This document shows positions 1 to 7,981 of a DNA stretch of 64,000 bases, piece by piece. The stretch's first letter is position 1; every line of letters starts with the position of its first letter. The notes beneath the pieces are model-generated. The model ran no database searches. It had not been told where the DNA came from and saw nothing but the letters and a program-made list of their open reading frames with translations. The stretch lies in assembly GCA_027063305.1 (NCBI GenBank), contig JAMORY010000028.1, forward strand, positions 36,492 through 100,491, read 5' to 3'. A program made the position numbers and the translations under genes. The stretch is from Sulfurovum sp. (GTDB lineage: Bacteria > Campylobacterota > Campylobacteria > Campylobacterales > Sulfurovaceae).

Positions 1-58
1 TTCTTTGTTCGCGCAACAAAGAAAAGAGAAACGAACCCAAAGAAAAAGAAAATGCGAA
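1..58. repeat. A-rich hairpin repeat, copy 1
   Basis: Bases 1-23 form a stem: TTCTTTGTT and AACAAAGAA around the loop CGCGC. An A-rich tail containing AACC and ending in GCGAAG follows. The same plan (T-rich arm, GCG-containing loop, A-rich arm, AACC, A-run, GC) recurs at 35484-35556 and more loosely at 2717-2760. It is a dispersed intergenic repeat of unknown function and may continue left of the window. Confidence 0.5.
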
Positions 59-142
59 GAACTGACGTGTTGTCATTGACCTGCCTTTTGCTGTAGTGTC
101 CCTCTGACTCCGTTATATTGTTCTTGCCAATGAAAGGGTTAT

Positions 143-1435
143 ATGTTAGAAATTATTATAGTGTTGTATTCGCTTTATACGTTTATGCGTATCTATATTT
201 CAGTGATGCAGATCGGGTATATCAACGAGCAGAAGCGTAAAGATCCGGTGTTGATGCCGGCTGGGAAGTATATGGTATCGGCAAACTATGCCGTAGCCAA
301 AGAGAAGCTTTCGCTCATTGAGCATTTTGTGGATTACCTGATATTTTTGTGGTGGGTCTTTGCAGGGTTTGCGTGGCTCTCATCACTGGTGCAGGTCGAT
401 GGGGAGATCATGCAGGCGGTCTTGTTCCTTATGGGCTTTGTAGCGGTCAACTACGTGGTTGGATTGCCTTTTGAGATCTATCAAAAATTCAAGATCGACA
501 AGGATTTTCACTTTAACCAGATGGAGCCGAAGATGTTCATTGTCGATCAGCTGAAATCGGCAGCGCTCTTTGTGGTGATCGGCGGTGTATTGTTCGCTCT
601 TTTGGCGTGGATCATTACCCGCTTTGAGATGTGGTGGCTCTGGGGTTTTACAGCCATGTTCACTGTCGCAGTACTAGCCAATGTACTTATGCCGTGGTTC
701 ATGGGGCTCTTTAACAAGTTCACACCCATTGAAGAGGGGGAGCTTAAGCGAGAGATAACGAAAATGATGGATGAAGCGGGGCTTCAGAGTGACGGTATTT
801 TTGTGATGGATGCAAGCAAACGCGACAGCCGTCTCAATGCCTTTTTTGGAGGGCTTGGCAAGAGCAAACGTGTGGTGCTGTTTGATACGCTTATTGAGAA
901 GCTGACAACTAAAGAGCTTTTAGCCGTGCTTGGACATGAGCTTGGGCACTTCAAGCATGGAGATATCTGGAAGAACATCGCACTCATGGGACTGCTGCTT
1001 TTCATCGCATTCTATCTCTTTGGGCACCTGCCTGATGCACTCTTTACGCAGATGCATGTCATTCCGCATGCGGGGGTGAAGATTGCCATGCTGATGCTGC
1101 TTTTGCCGCTGGTTAGCTTCGTATTCAACCCGTTCATGAGCTATGTCTCTCAGCATAACGAATATGCCGCCGATGCATACGGCTCGGATGTGGGAGGTCA
1201 GGAGCATCTTATTTCGGCACTCTTGAAGCTGGTTACGGAGAATAAGTCCTTTCCAAAATCCCACCCGCTGGTGATCTTCTTCTATCACACCCATCCGCCT
1301 ATCATTGAAAGACTCAATGCGATGGGGTATGATGCCTCCAATACTGTTATAGGTGAAGAGGAGAAGGTCGAAGAGCCTGCTTTGCCAAATGACGGGATAT
1401 TTGCGTTTATAGATAAAAAGAATAATGATAGTTAG
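143..1435 (+). CDS. M48-family membrane metalloprotease (Ste24/CAAX prenyl protease type)
   Basis: A zinc endopeptidase of the inner membrane. The motif H265-E-L-G-H269 supplies two zinc ligands and the catalytic Glu, and NEYAAD with E340 supplies the third ligand. At 430 residues with several hydrophobic segments before and after the active site, it has the length and layout of Ste24 family proteins, in which the active site sits in a membrane chamber. Bacteria do not prenylate CAAX proteins, so the natural substrate is probably membrane or misfolded protein; this is inference. The start has AAAGGG four bases upstream. Its 3' end overlaps prmC by 11 bases, so the two are probably co-transcribed. 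Confidence 0.93.
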   Translation: MLEIIIVLYSLYTFMRIYISVMQIGYINEQKRKDPVLMPAGKYMVSANYAVAKEKLSLIEHFVDYLIFLWWVFAGFAWLSSLVQVDGEIMQAVLFLMGFVAVNYVVGLPFEIYQKFKIDKDFHFNQMEPKMFIVDQLKSAALFVVIGGVLFALLAWIITRFEMWWLWGFTAMFTVAVLANVLMPWFMGLFNKFTPIEEGELKREITKMMDEAGLQSDGIFVMDASKRDSRLNAFFGGLGKSKRVVLFDTLIEKLTTKELLAVLGHELGHFKHGDIWKNIALMGLLLFIAFYLFGHLPDALFTQMHVIPHAGVKIAMLMLLLPLVSFVFNPFMSYVSQHNEYAADAYGSDVGGQEHLISALLKLVTENKSFPKSHPLVIFFYHTHPPIIERLNAMGYDASNTVIGEEEKVEEPALPNDGIFAFIDKKNNDS

Positions 1436-2258
1436 AGATGTTTTGAGCAAGGCTGCACTGCAGTTGAAAGAGAGTTGTGAACGCCCCCAATTCGAAGCGG
1501 AGCTTCTGTTGGCTTATCATCTTGGCAAAGAGCGGACATGGTTGATGATCCATGACCGTGATGAGGTAGTAGATATTAAGGGCTTTGAAGAACTGATTGC
1601 AAGACGCGCGGCGCATGAGCCTTATGAGTATATTGTAGGTGAGGTGAGTTTTTATGACATCCATTTGGCTGTGGAGCTGGGGGTGCTCATTCCCCGTCCT
1701 GAGACGGAGATACTCATCGATCTGGTTGCTGACATTATTGAAAAAGAGAGAATCACCCGTATTGCCGAGATAGGGGTGGGAAGTGGTGCTATTTCAGTGG
1801 TATTGGCACGGAAGTTCCCGCAGTTGAAGATCGTTGCGACCGATATTTGTGATACACCGCTTAAAGTGGCAGCGCAGAATATTGCCAAATACGGATTGCA
1901 AGAGCAGATAGCGTTACGCAAAAGTAATCTCATTGATGTGGTCAGAGAGCCTGTTGAACTGGTGGTTTCCAACCCGCCCTATATTGCCGAAGATTTTCTG
2001 CTGGAGAGCAATGTGATAGACTATGAGCCAAAAGAGGCGCTTTTTGGGGGCAGGGTAGGCGATGAGCTGCTTAAGCAGATCATTGTCGATGTCAAGAAGC
2101 GTGGCATCAGGTGGCTTGCATGTGAGATGGGATATGACCAGAAAGCGCCCATTGCAGACTTTGTTAAAGAAGTTGGGGTACAATCCATTAACTTTTACAA
2201 AGACCTTGCCGGACATGACAGGGGTTTTGTGATCGATTTTGGTAAAGGTGTGAAATGA
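1425..2258 (+). CDS. prmC: Peptide chain release factor N5-glutamine methyltransferase
   Basis: Methylates the glutamine of the GGQ motif in RF1 and RF2 using S-adenosylmethionine, which is needed for efficient termination. The protein has 277 residues, the usual length. An N-terminal helical domain precedes a Rossmann methyltransferase domain with the SAM-binding segment EIGVGSGAIS and the hallmark NPPY motif (SNPPYIAED) that positions the amide. It overlaps the upstream protease gene and its stop overlaps the dtd start in an ATGA arrangement, so translation of the three genes is probably coupled. Confidence 0.95.
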   Translation: MIVRDVLSKAALQLKESCERPQFEAELLLAYHLGKERTWLMIHDRDEVVDIKGFEELIARRAAHEPYEYIVGEVSFYDIHLAVELGVLIPRPETEILIDLVADIIEKERITRIAEIGVGSGAISVVLARKFPQLKIVATDICDTPLKVAAQNIAKYGLQEQIALRKSNLIDVVREPVELVVSNPPYIAEDFLLESNVIDYEPKEALFGGRVGDELLKQIIVDVKKRGIRWLACEMGYDQKAPIADFVKEVGVQSINFYKDLAGHDRGFVIDFGKGVK

Positions 2259-2698
2259 CAGCACTCATACAGCGTGTAACAAGCTCTTATGTCAATGTAG
2301 ATGACAAAGAGATCGCTTCTATTGGCAAAGGCTACAATATCCTTCTTGGCGTAATGAAAGAGGATACGGAAGCTGATGTTGAAAAACTTGTCAACAAGAT
2401 CGTCAAGCTGCGCATCTTTCCCAATGAAGCGGGAAAGATGGATAAAAGTATTGTCGATGTAGGCGGTGAAGTGCTGGTGGTGTCACAGTTTACTTTGGCA
2501 GCGAACCTGAAGCGTGGCACACGACCTGATTTTAACGGGGCGATGAAACCCGATGAAGCCAAGAGGCTGTATAAGGTTTTTAAAGAGAGGCTTTCTGCGT
2601 TTGTGCCGGTAGAGAGCGGGGTATTTGGTGCGATGATGGAAGTGGGGATTGTCAATGATGGACCGGTGACTATCATTGTGGATAGTCGGACACTATAG
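2255..2698 (+). CDS. dtd: D-aminoacyl-tRNA deacylase
   Basis: Hydrolyses D-amino acids (and glycine mischarged on tRNA-Ala) from tRNA in the cytoplasm, as a chirality proofreader. At 147 residues it has the usual size. The SQFTLAA segment and the C-terminal DGPVTI stretch, which carries the Gly-cisPro family motif, are both present. It is last in the protease-prmC-dtd unit and is followed by an A/T-rich hairpin. Confidence 0.95.
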   Translation: MTALIQRVTSSYVNVDDKEIASIGKGYNILLGVMKEDTEADVEKLVNKIVKLRIFPNEAGKMDKSIVDVGGEVLVVSQFTLAANLKRGTRPDFNGAMKPDEAKRLYKVFKERLSAFVPVESGVFGAMMEVGIVNDGPVTIIVDSRTL

Positions 2699-2716
2699 AG
2701 ATATTGAAGTTTATTT

Positions 2717-2760
2717 CTACTTTTTTTTAGAAAAAAAGTAGGCAAAAAAAGCGTCTCTTC
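2717..2760. repeat. A/T-rich hairpin repeat, possible terminator after dtd
   Basis: CTAC plus eight T is followed within two bases by seven A plus GTAG, a strong stem, then GGCAAAAAAAGCG. The layout resembles the repeats at 1-58 and 35484-35556. It lies just after dtd and could stop transcription in either direction. Confidence 0.45.
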
Positions 2761-2864
2761 TGCAATTGTGCGGATGCTGACTTCGGCACCTTGCTTCGTA
2801 AATGTGGGTGCCTGCGCAGCTGTACAAAAAGTGCAGGAGAGACAAAATAAAAAGGAATAATAAA

Positions 2865-3344
2865 ATGAAAAAGAATTTTCGTATTGCAACGATGGTCTAT
2901 TTGATACTGTTGACAGCAACTTTGGGAGCCGGGCTCTATGCAGGTATTGTAATCGCACCGGTAACTTTCCATACGGAGCAGTGGCTTGGAAGTGAAGTAT
3001 TGAGTCATTTTCAGGAGGGGCTGATCATGACGCAGAACTTTGTCAAGCTCTCTTACCTTGTTGATGTAACGGTAATCGCCGTAGCGCTCTATGAAGGCTA
3101 TAAATATAAGATGTTCGAGAGAGATACCGTAACACAGGTAGCGACCTTCTTTGTCATTGCGACAGGATTGATGTTCGGACATTACTATCTGCCCGATATC
3201 CTGACCATGCAGATGGCAGGAGAGAAGATGACTCAGACAACGGCGTTTATCAATACACATAAGGGGAGTGAGATCAACTTCAAGATCTTCTCTTTGGCGT
3301 TGTTGGTATTGATCGTTAGAAATATGCAAAAAGCGTGCAAGTGA
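2865..3344 (+). CDS. DUF4149-type four-helix integral membrane protein
   Basis: A small inner-membrane protein of unknown function, 159 residues from the chosen start. The ATG at 2865 begins MKKNFRIATMVYL and has AAAGGA upstream; an in-frame upstream ATG at 2802 would add a polar, Cys/Arg-rich stretch and no ribosome site. Four hydrophobic segments are visible (about residues 10-30, 60-80, 95-115 and 140-155). The THKG stretch before the last helix and the overall plan resemble DUF4149 proteins. It is flanked on both sides by intergenic repeats. Confidence 0.7.
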   Translation: MKKNFRIATMVYLILLTATLGAGLYAGIVIAPVTFHTEQWLGSEVLSHFQEGLIMTQNFVKLSYLVDVTVIAVALYEGYKYKMFERDTVTQVATFFVIATGLMFGHYYLPDILTMQMAGEKMTQTTAFINTHKGSEINFKIFSLALLVLIVRNMQKACK

Positions 3345-3360
3345 TGCATATCGTACATCA

Positions 3361-3425
3361 CAGTGAATAGTGAGGAGTGAATAGTGAATAGTGTCGGTAT
3401 GCTTTTCTTTCGAAAAGCTTTGATT
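3361..3425. repeat. Heptamer array plus 30-bp hairpin repeat, left copy
   Basis: Bases 3364-3391 read as 7-bp units of GTGAATA/GTGAGGA type. They lead into a hairpin at 3396-3425 (GCTTTTC, TTTC, GAAAAGC). The 30 bases at 3396-3425 are the reverse complement of 3958-3987 with one mismatch, so the pair brackets the glycosylase gene. A 24-base part recurs at 32125-32148. Confidence 0.75.
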
Positions 3426-3442
3426 GATGGTAGGAATAGATA

Positions 3443-3940
3443 ATGGAAAAGAAGCTGGAACATCCATTTGACCCTATCGTATTTAATGATACCCAAACCC
3501 TTATTTTGGGTTCCTTTCCAAGTATCAAATCATTTGAGAACTGTTTTTACTATGCCCACCCGCGTAACCAGTTCTGGAAGATATTGGAGAAGACCACAGG
3601 GTATCCGGTCAATAACCGTGATCAGAAGATATGGCTTTTAAAAGAGACTAAGCTGGGTGTGTGGGATATGATCGCTTCGTGTCAACGAGACAACTCTCTG
3701 GACAGTTCGCTTGAAGATGAGGTTGTCAATGATATTCCTGCACTCTTGGAGAAGTATCCGTCTATTACAAAACTGGCATTTACCGGTAAAAAATCACAGG
3801 CACTGTTTGAAAAACACTTCGGTGATCTTGACATAGAACGTGTTTATCTGCCTTCACCGTCACCTGCATTTGCCGCTATGACATTTGAAGAAAAAGTAGT
3901 ACAATACGCTAAAAAATTAGGAATGAGTAACGAGCAATGA
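3443..3940 (+). CDS. DNA-deoxyinosine glycosylase (uracil-DNA glycosylase superfamily)
   Basis: Predicted to remove hypoxanthine (deaminated adenine) and perhaps other deaminated bases from DNA, starting base-excision repair. The 165-residue protein carries the superfamily first motif as LILGSFPS, a Tyr/His/Pro patch (YAHPRNQFW) typical of the hypoxanthine glycosylase group, and a C-terminal LPSPSPA loop corresponding to the DNA-intercalating motif. It stands alone, not in an operon, and is bracketed by near-perfect inverted repeats at 3396-3425 and 3958-3987. This may mean the gene can invert or arrived with them. Substrate is inferred from family only. Confidence 0.82.
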   Translation: MEKKLEHPFDPIVFNDTQTLILGSFPSIKSFENCFYYAHPRNQFWKILEKTTGYPVNNRDQKIWLLKETKLGVWDMIASCQRDNSLDSSLEDEVVNDIPALLEKYPSITKLAFTGKKSQALFEKHFGDLDIERVYLPSPSPAFAAMTFEEKVVQYAKKLGMSNEQ

Positions 3941-4025
3941 GTAACCGAATAAAAAATAATCAAAGCTTTTCGATAGAAAAGCATACCAATATTATTCATT
4001 ATTTATTATTCATTCCTCATTTGAT
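3941..4025. repeat. 30-bp hairpin repeat plus heptamer array, right copy
   Basis: The hairpin at 3958-3987 is the inverted partner of 3396-3425. It is followed at about 3990-4018 by 7-bp units ATTATTC, ATTATTT, ATTATTC, ATTCCTC. On the other strand these match the GTGAATA-like units of the left copy, so the inverted similarity extends beyond the hairpin. Confidence 0.75.
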
Positions 4026-4043
4026 TGCAACGGAGTTGCAATC

Positions 4044-4880
4044 ATGACATGGGCGATCGGTGATATTCAGGGGTGTTTTAGCGCATTTCAGAAACTTCTG
4101 CAAAAGATACAGTTCGATCCCCGTTACGATACGTTGTGGCTGGCGGGTGATGTGGTCAACCGAGGGGATGGATCGCTTGAAACATTGGAGTACCTCTATA
4201 GTATTAGAGAATCAGTCAAGATGGTATTGGGAAACCATGATATTGCACTTATTGCCGCCTACTACGGCATTAAAAAATCCAATCCGACTATCGATCCTAT
4301 CTTGAATTCTCCACGTGTGGATGAGCTTATCGGGTGGCTTAGAAAGCAGAAGTTCCTGCATACGGATTTCAAACTCAGCTACTGTATGGCACATGCGGGT
4401 ATTTCGCCGGAATTTGACTTGGGGATGGCGATGGCGTATGCCAAGCGTATAGAGGAGAAGTTGCAAAGTGACAATGCCAAAATATGGCTGAAGAAGATGT
4501 TCAAAGAAGGTGTTGACCGTTTCGACAGAAAAGCCAAAGCAGAAGATATCGACCGCTATATCGTCAGTGCATTTACCCGTATGCGCTACTGTTCGGAAGA
4601 CGGTCGCCTTGACTTCAAACAAAAAGGTGCGCCTACACCTAAGGTAAGGTCAAAAGGCATGAAGCCGTGGTTTGAGTGTGAGAACCGCAAAGAGATCGAG
4701 CTGAAGATCATATTCGGACACTGGTCGACATTGGGGTTTTATGAAAATGAAGATGTATTAGCTCTTGATACGGGCTGTTTGTGGGGTGGTGCTTTGACCG
4801 CCGTACGTATCGATATACCCGAGACAAAGATCGTACAGTACGACTGTAAAGGGTGTATGGAGCCGGGGAAGGGAGACTAG
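4044..4880 (+). CDS. apaH: Symmetrical bis(5'-nucleosyl)-tetraphosphatase
   Basis: Hydrolyses Ap4A to two ADP, controlling alarmone level and Np4 caps on RNA. The protein has 278 residues with the calcineurin-type metallophosphatase motifs in order: GDIQGCFSAF at the N-terminus, GDVVNRGDGS, then GNHDIAL, with later His residues in MAHAGISPEF and FGHWSTLGF. The gene converges on the next gene and their stop codons overlap by four bases (4877-4880), leaving no room for a separate terminator. Confidence 0.95.
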   Translation: MTWAIGDIQGCFSAFQKLLQKIQFDPRYDTLWLAGDVVNRGDGSLETLEYLYSIRESVKMVLGNHDIALIAAYYGIKKSNPTIDPILNSPRVDELIGWLRKQKFLHTDFKLSYCMAHAGISPEFDLGMAMAYAKRIEEKLQSDNAKIWLKKMFKEGVDRFDRKAKAEDIDRYIVSAFTRMRYCSEDGRLDFKQKGAPTPKVRSKGMKPWFECENRKEIELKIIFGHWSTLGFYENEDVLALDTGCLWGGALTAVRIDIPETKIVQYDCKGCMEPGKGD

Positions 4881-6055
4881 TCTACAACGTGTCCCACGAA
4901 CTTGGACATATTATCCAAGATCTTTCCGCCTTTTCTGAACCCGACACCGCATGACTCATAAGCAAAGAAGAGACCGGCTTGGTAGTGTGCACCTTCCTCA
5001 TCGGTCGGAAGCTTGGTATAGGCTTGGTAGATCATTTTATGGTTATCGTAGTCGCCTTCGCCGCCTTCGATGGTGTTGCCGTTCTCATCAAGAATACGTA
5101 CACTCTCTCCCTCTCTGCCAAATACTGGTTTTGCGACGCACATTTGCCCCTCAAGTGGTCTGTCCGAGGTTTCAAGCAGCAGAGGATGGTTAGGGTAGAG
5201 ATTCCATAATATCTTCAATATCCCTTTACTCTGGAAGAGCAGGGTGTAGGCAGGGTTGAAGATGATCGCTTTTTGGTTCTTGATGATCTGTGTCAAGAGC
5301 ATAGCAAGATCGGACTCTTCAAGGGCGATATCTTCCCATGGAATGAGTTTGAACCAAAGCTCATACTGTTCATCATGATAGAAAATGCCTTCCTCTCCCG
5401 AGAATTCTACTTCATCAATATAGGCGAATTCCGTTTCATATCCTACCTCGGAAGCGATGTGTTGTAAAAGACGTACGGTGTTCTCCTCTTCGGAGTTACC
5501 GCGAATGGAGGTAAAGAGGAACTTCCACCCCTCATAACGTTCTTCGAATGTGGAGACATCCTCTTGTAGTGTCACAAGACGTTTGAAGTTCTCAAGTAAT
5601 GCCTCATAGACACCATTGAATTGTGCGGACTCTTCCATATGGTTGCGTTTAAGCATGGCCCACTGAACAATGGCAGTTTCAAAGAGCGCGGTAGGTGTAT
5701 CGGCATTGAACTCTAAAAGCTTAATGGGCTTGCCATCAATACCCCCTGCAAGGTCGAAACGTCCATAAAGGTGCCAATGGACATCATTCTCCCAGCTCTC
5801 TTTAATTACTTCGACAAGATTGAACGGAATGCCGATCTCATGGAAGAGGTTATTCTCGATGACATACTCTCCCGCCTCTATGAACATATCATAAAGTTCG
5901 TTTCCCGCTTCATAGTAAGCTTCCGCCTCTGCTTCTGTGATGGATACAAGTGAATCGGCGATATAGGGGGTTTCATCACGGTCGGTATGCCACTCAAAGC
6001 CCAGTGACTCCAAGTAGTCGGTGGTTAAAGGGGTTATAGGTCTTAATGTTACCAT
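4877..6055 (-). CDS. Glutathionylspermidine synthase-like ATP-grasp ligase
   Basis: The 392 residues match only the C-terminal synthetase half of E. coli Gsp; the N-terminal amidase domain is absent. Visible landmarks are LLEFNADTPT (nucleotide/metal-binding strand), CVAKPVFGREGESVRI (ATP-grasp glycine-rich loop with its Lys) and the C-terminal GVGFRKGG. In family terms it would ligate a peptide acid to an amine with ATP, but stand-alone copies have no firmly assigned substrate. It starts three bases after the UPF0323 lipoprotein gene, so the two form an operon, as I recall for C. jejuni Cj0371-Cj0372. Confidence 0.8.
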   Translation of the reverse strand: MVTLRPITPLTTDYLESLGFEWHTDRDETPYIADSLVSITEAEAEAYYEAGNELYDMFIEAGEYVIENNLFHEIGIPFNLVEVIKESWENDVHWHLYGRFDLAGGIDGKPIKLLEFNADTPTALFETAIVQWAMLKRNHMEESAQFNGVYEALLENFKRLVTLQEDVSTFEERYEGWKFLFTSIRGNSEEENTVRLLQHIASEVGYETEFAYIDEVEFSGEEGIFYHDEQYELWFKLIPWEDIALEESDLAMLLTQIIKNQKAIIFNPAYTLLFQSKGILKILWNLYPNHPLLLETSDRPLEGQMCVAKPVFGREGESVRILDENGNTIEGGEGDYDNHKMIYQAYTKLPTDEEGAHYQAGLFFAYESCGVGFRKGGKILDNMSKFVGHVVD

Positions 6056-6057
6056 TA

Positions 6058-6645
6058 TTAACCACCGAAGAAGCCGCCGCTGCGACTGGAAGTGCTTTTT
6101 TTGTTACCGAAGAAACCACTTCTTTTAGTGGTTGCACTCTTACGAGGCTTATTGAAGCTCTTCATACTTCGTTGATATGTTGAAGGTGATTTATAGTTGG
6201 CTTTACGGTTGTTCTGATAGTTCTGGTTTCCAAAGAGTTTGTTCCCGATCCATGAACCGATCATTGCACCGGCGATACTGGAGAGTAGTACCGACCCTAG
6301 TCCCATTCCCTCAGATGCCTGTGGTGGATTCTCCTGAACGAGAGGGGAGGTACCGTCATCGATCTTTGCCGCTTCTTCCTTGACAAGTTTATCCATCTCC
6401 TCTTTTGTCAGAACACGCTCTGTACCGTTGAGCTCTTTAAGTACGATACGTGTTTCATCCGCTGGGAATTCATCTTTGATCTTATATTTTCCCGGAGCTG
6501 TCTCTTCAATGATGACAAAAGCTCCTTTTGCCTGTGGTTGTGTCGTCTCTTCTGCGGGTTTTTGTCCACAACCTGTTAAGCCGGTAGCTAGTAGTGTAGC
6601 CAGCCCTGTTGTTGCTGCCATTGAGAGTGTTTTCATATATTTCAT
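6058..6645 (-). CDS. UPF0323 family lipoprotein
   Basis: A predicted lipoprotein: signal peptide of about 25 residues ending in the lipobox L-T-G-C26. The middle region is charged, a glycine-rich hydrophobic stretch follows (SVLLSSIAGAMIGSWIGNKL, about residues 120-140), and the tail is rich in Ser, Lys and Gly with repeated SGFFG-type ends. UPF0323 is a Campylobacterota family without a settled biochemical role. It is the first gene of a two-gene operon with the synthase-like ligase. The glycine-rich segment could insert in a membrane. Confidence 0.85.
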   Translation of the reverse strand: MKYMKTLSMAATTGLATLLATGLTGCGQKPAEETTQPQAKGAFVIIEETAPGKYKIKDEFPADETRIVLKELNGTERVLTKEEMDKLVKEEAAKIDDGTSPLVQENPPQASEGMGLGSVLLSSIAGAMIGSWIGNKLFGNQNYQNNRKANYKSPSTYQRSMKSFNKPRKSATTKRSGFFGNKKSTSSRSGGFFGG

Positions 6646-6705
6646 GATCTGGATTTTTCCTTCATAAAGAGTTGTATGTTGTGTGAGAATAATAGCAAAA
6701 AAAAG

Positions 6706-6744
6706 AAAATCTATAAAGCAAGATGGTATGCTTTATAGATTTTT
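6706..6744 (-). terminator. Rho-independent terminator of ftsZ
   Basis: Arms at 6706-6720 and 6729-6744 (ATCTATAAAGCA and its complement) form a long stem. On the minus strand a T-rich tract (TTTTCTTTTTTTT) follows. It lies directly downstream of ftsZ. Confidence 0.85.
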
Positions 6745-6765
6745 ATAAGTGAGTGTGTATATTGG

Positions 6766-7926
6766 TTAGTCCATCTGTTTTCTAAGGAAAGTAGGGACAT
6801 CAAGGATATCCTCATGCTCTCCATAGTCACCACCTACAGCCATACGTCTTGTCCCACTGATGGTATTAATGGTATTGGTTGCCGGTGTCATCAATGTTTT
6901 CTGTGTTTTTTTTGGTGCAGGTTCTGCAATAGCATTCTTATCTTCGAAACCTGTTGCGATAATGGTGATCTTCACTTCATCGATCGCCATGTTAGGATTG
7001 GTTGTTGTTCCGAAGATAACAGATGCATCCTCATCCGCACTCTCTTCAACGATGCTCATTGCTTCACCGATCTCCATGATCGGATAGTCAGGGTGGATGT
7101 CAAAGTGAACGAGAACACCCATCGCACCGTCGATACTGATATTATCAAGCAGTGGTGATTCGATCGCTGCTTTTGCCGCATCGTATGCTGCATTGGTACC
7201 GGTGCTGTAACCTGTACCCATCAGTGCCAATCCTCTATGGCTCATAACGGTCTTCACGTCGGCAAAGTCAAGGTTAATGTCATTCTCTCCGTGAGAGAGG
7301 ATCACTTTGGAAATACCGCCGACAGCTTGCGCCAAGATATCGTCAACCATACGGAAGCTCTCTTTGATACCCAAGTTCTTCTCAACGATTGAGAGAAGTT
7401 TTTCGTTAGGAACGACAATAATGGAGTCGCTCTCACGCTTAAGTTCCTCAAGACCCTCTTTTGCAAGCTTGGTTCTTTTTCTTCCTTCGAACTTGAACGG
7501 GCTGGTAACGATAGAAACGGTAAGCGCACCCACCTCTTTTGCCGCTTGGGCAATGATCGGTGCTGCACCTGTACCTGTACCACCGCCAAGACCGGCAGAG
7601 ATAAAGACGATGTCTGCTCCCTCAAGCATCGCCTTAATATCCTCAAAACTCTCCAGTGCTGCTTCACGACCCTTTTCAGGAACCATTCCTGCACCCAGTC
7701 CTCTGGTCGCATTGATACCCAACTGCATCTTGTATGGTGCAAGTGAGCTCTCAAGTGCTTGTGCGTCGGTATTGGCAACGATCAGGTCGATACTGGTGAT
7801 CCCCTCCTGGATCATGTGGTTGATCATATTACCACCACCTCCACCAACACCGATCGCTTTGATCTTTGCGCCGGTCGTGTGGCACTTCGTTTCTACGATA
7901 TCTATTTCAAATTCATCCATTTTCAT
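6766..7926 (-). CDS. ftsZ: Cell division GTPase FtsZ
   Basis: The tubulin homologue that polymerises into the cytokinetic ring. The 386 residues include the N-terminal nucleotide-binding region IGVGGGGGNMINHM, the tubulin signature GGGTGTGAAP, and the T7-loop region with NLDFADV. The C-terminal conserved tail ends in DILDVPTFLRKQ, the docking site for FtsA and other partners. Two ATG codons are possible: 7926 has its GGGG site only three bases away, whereas 7920 has nine, so the protein may be two residues shorter. It follows ftsA closely and ends with a strong terminator. Confidence 0.97.
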   Translation of the reverse strand: MKMDEFEIDIVETKCHTTGAKIKAIGVGGGGGNMINHMIQEGITSIDLIVANTDAQALESSLAPYKMQLGINATRGLGAGMVPEKGREAALESFEDIKAMLEGADIVFISAGLGGGTGTGAAPIIAQAAKEVGALTVSIVTSPFKFEGRKRTKLAKEGLEELKRESDSIIVVPNEKLLSIVEKNLGIKESFRMVDDILAQAVGGISKVILSHGENDINLDFADVKTVMSHRGLALMGTGYSTGTNAAYDAAKAAIESPLLDNISIDGAMGVLVHFDIHPDYPIMEIGEAMSIVEESADEDASVIFGTTTNPNMAIDEVKITIIATGFEDKNAIAEPAPKKTQKTLMTPATNTINTISGTRRMAVGGDYGEHEDILDVPTFLRKQMD

Positions 7927-7981
7927 CTTCCCCCTTTTCTGTGATTTATATTAAAGTCTATCTATTTTTCAATACTCTTAC

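Noticed and set aside
920..1450. Minus-strand 176-codon ORF opposite the M48 protease
   Set aside because: The protease zinc motifs lie in the overlap; the antisense frame has no domain or start signal.
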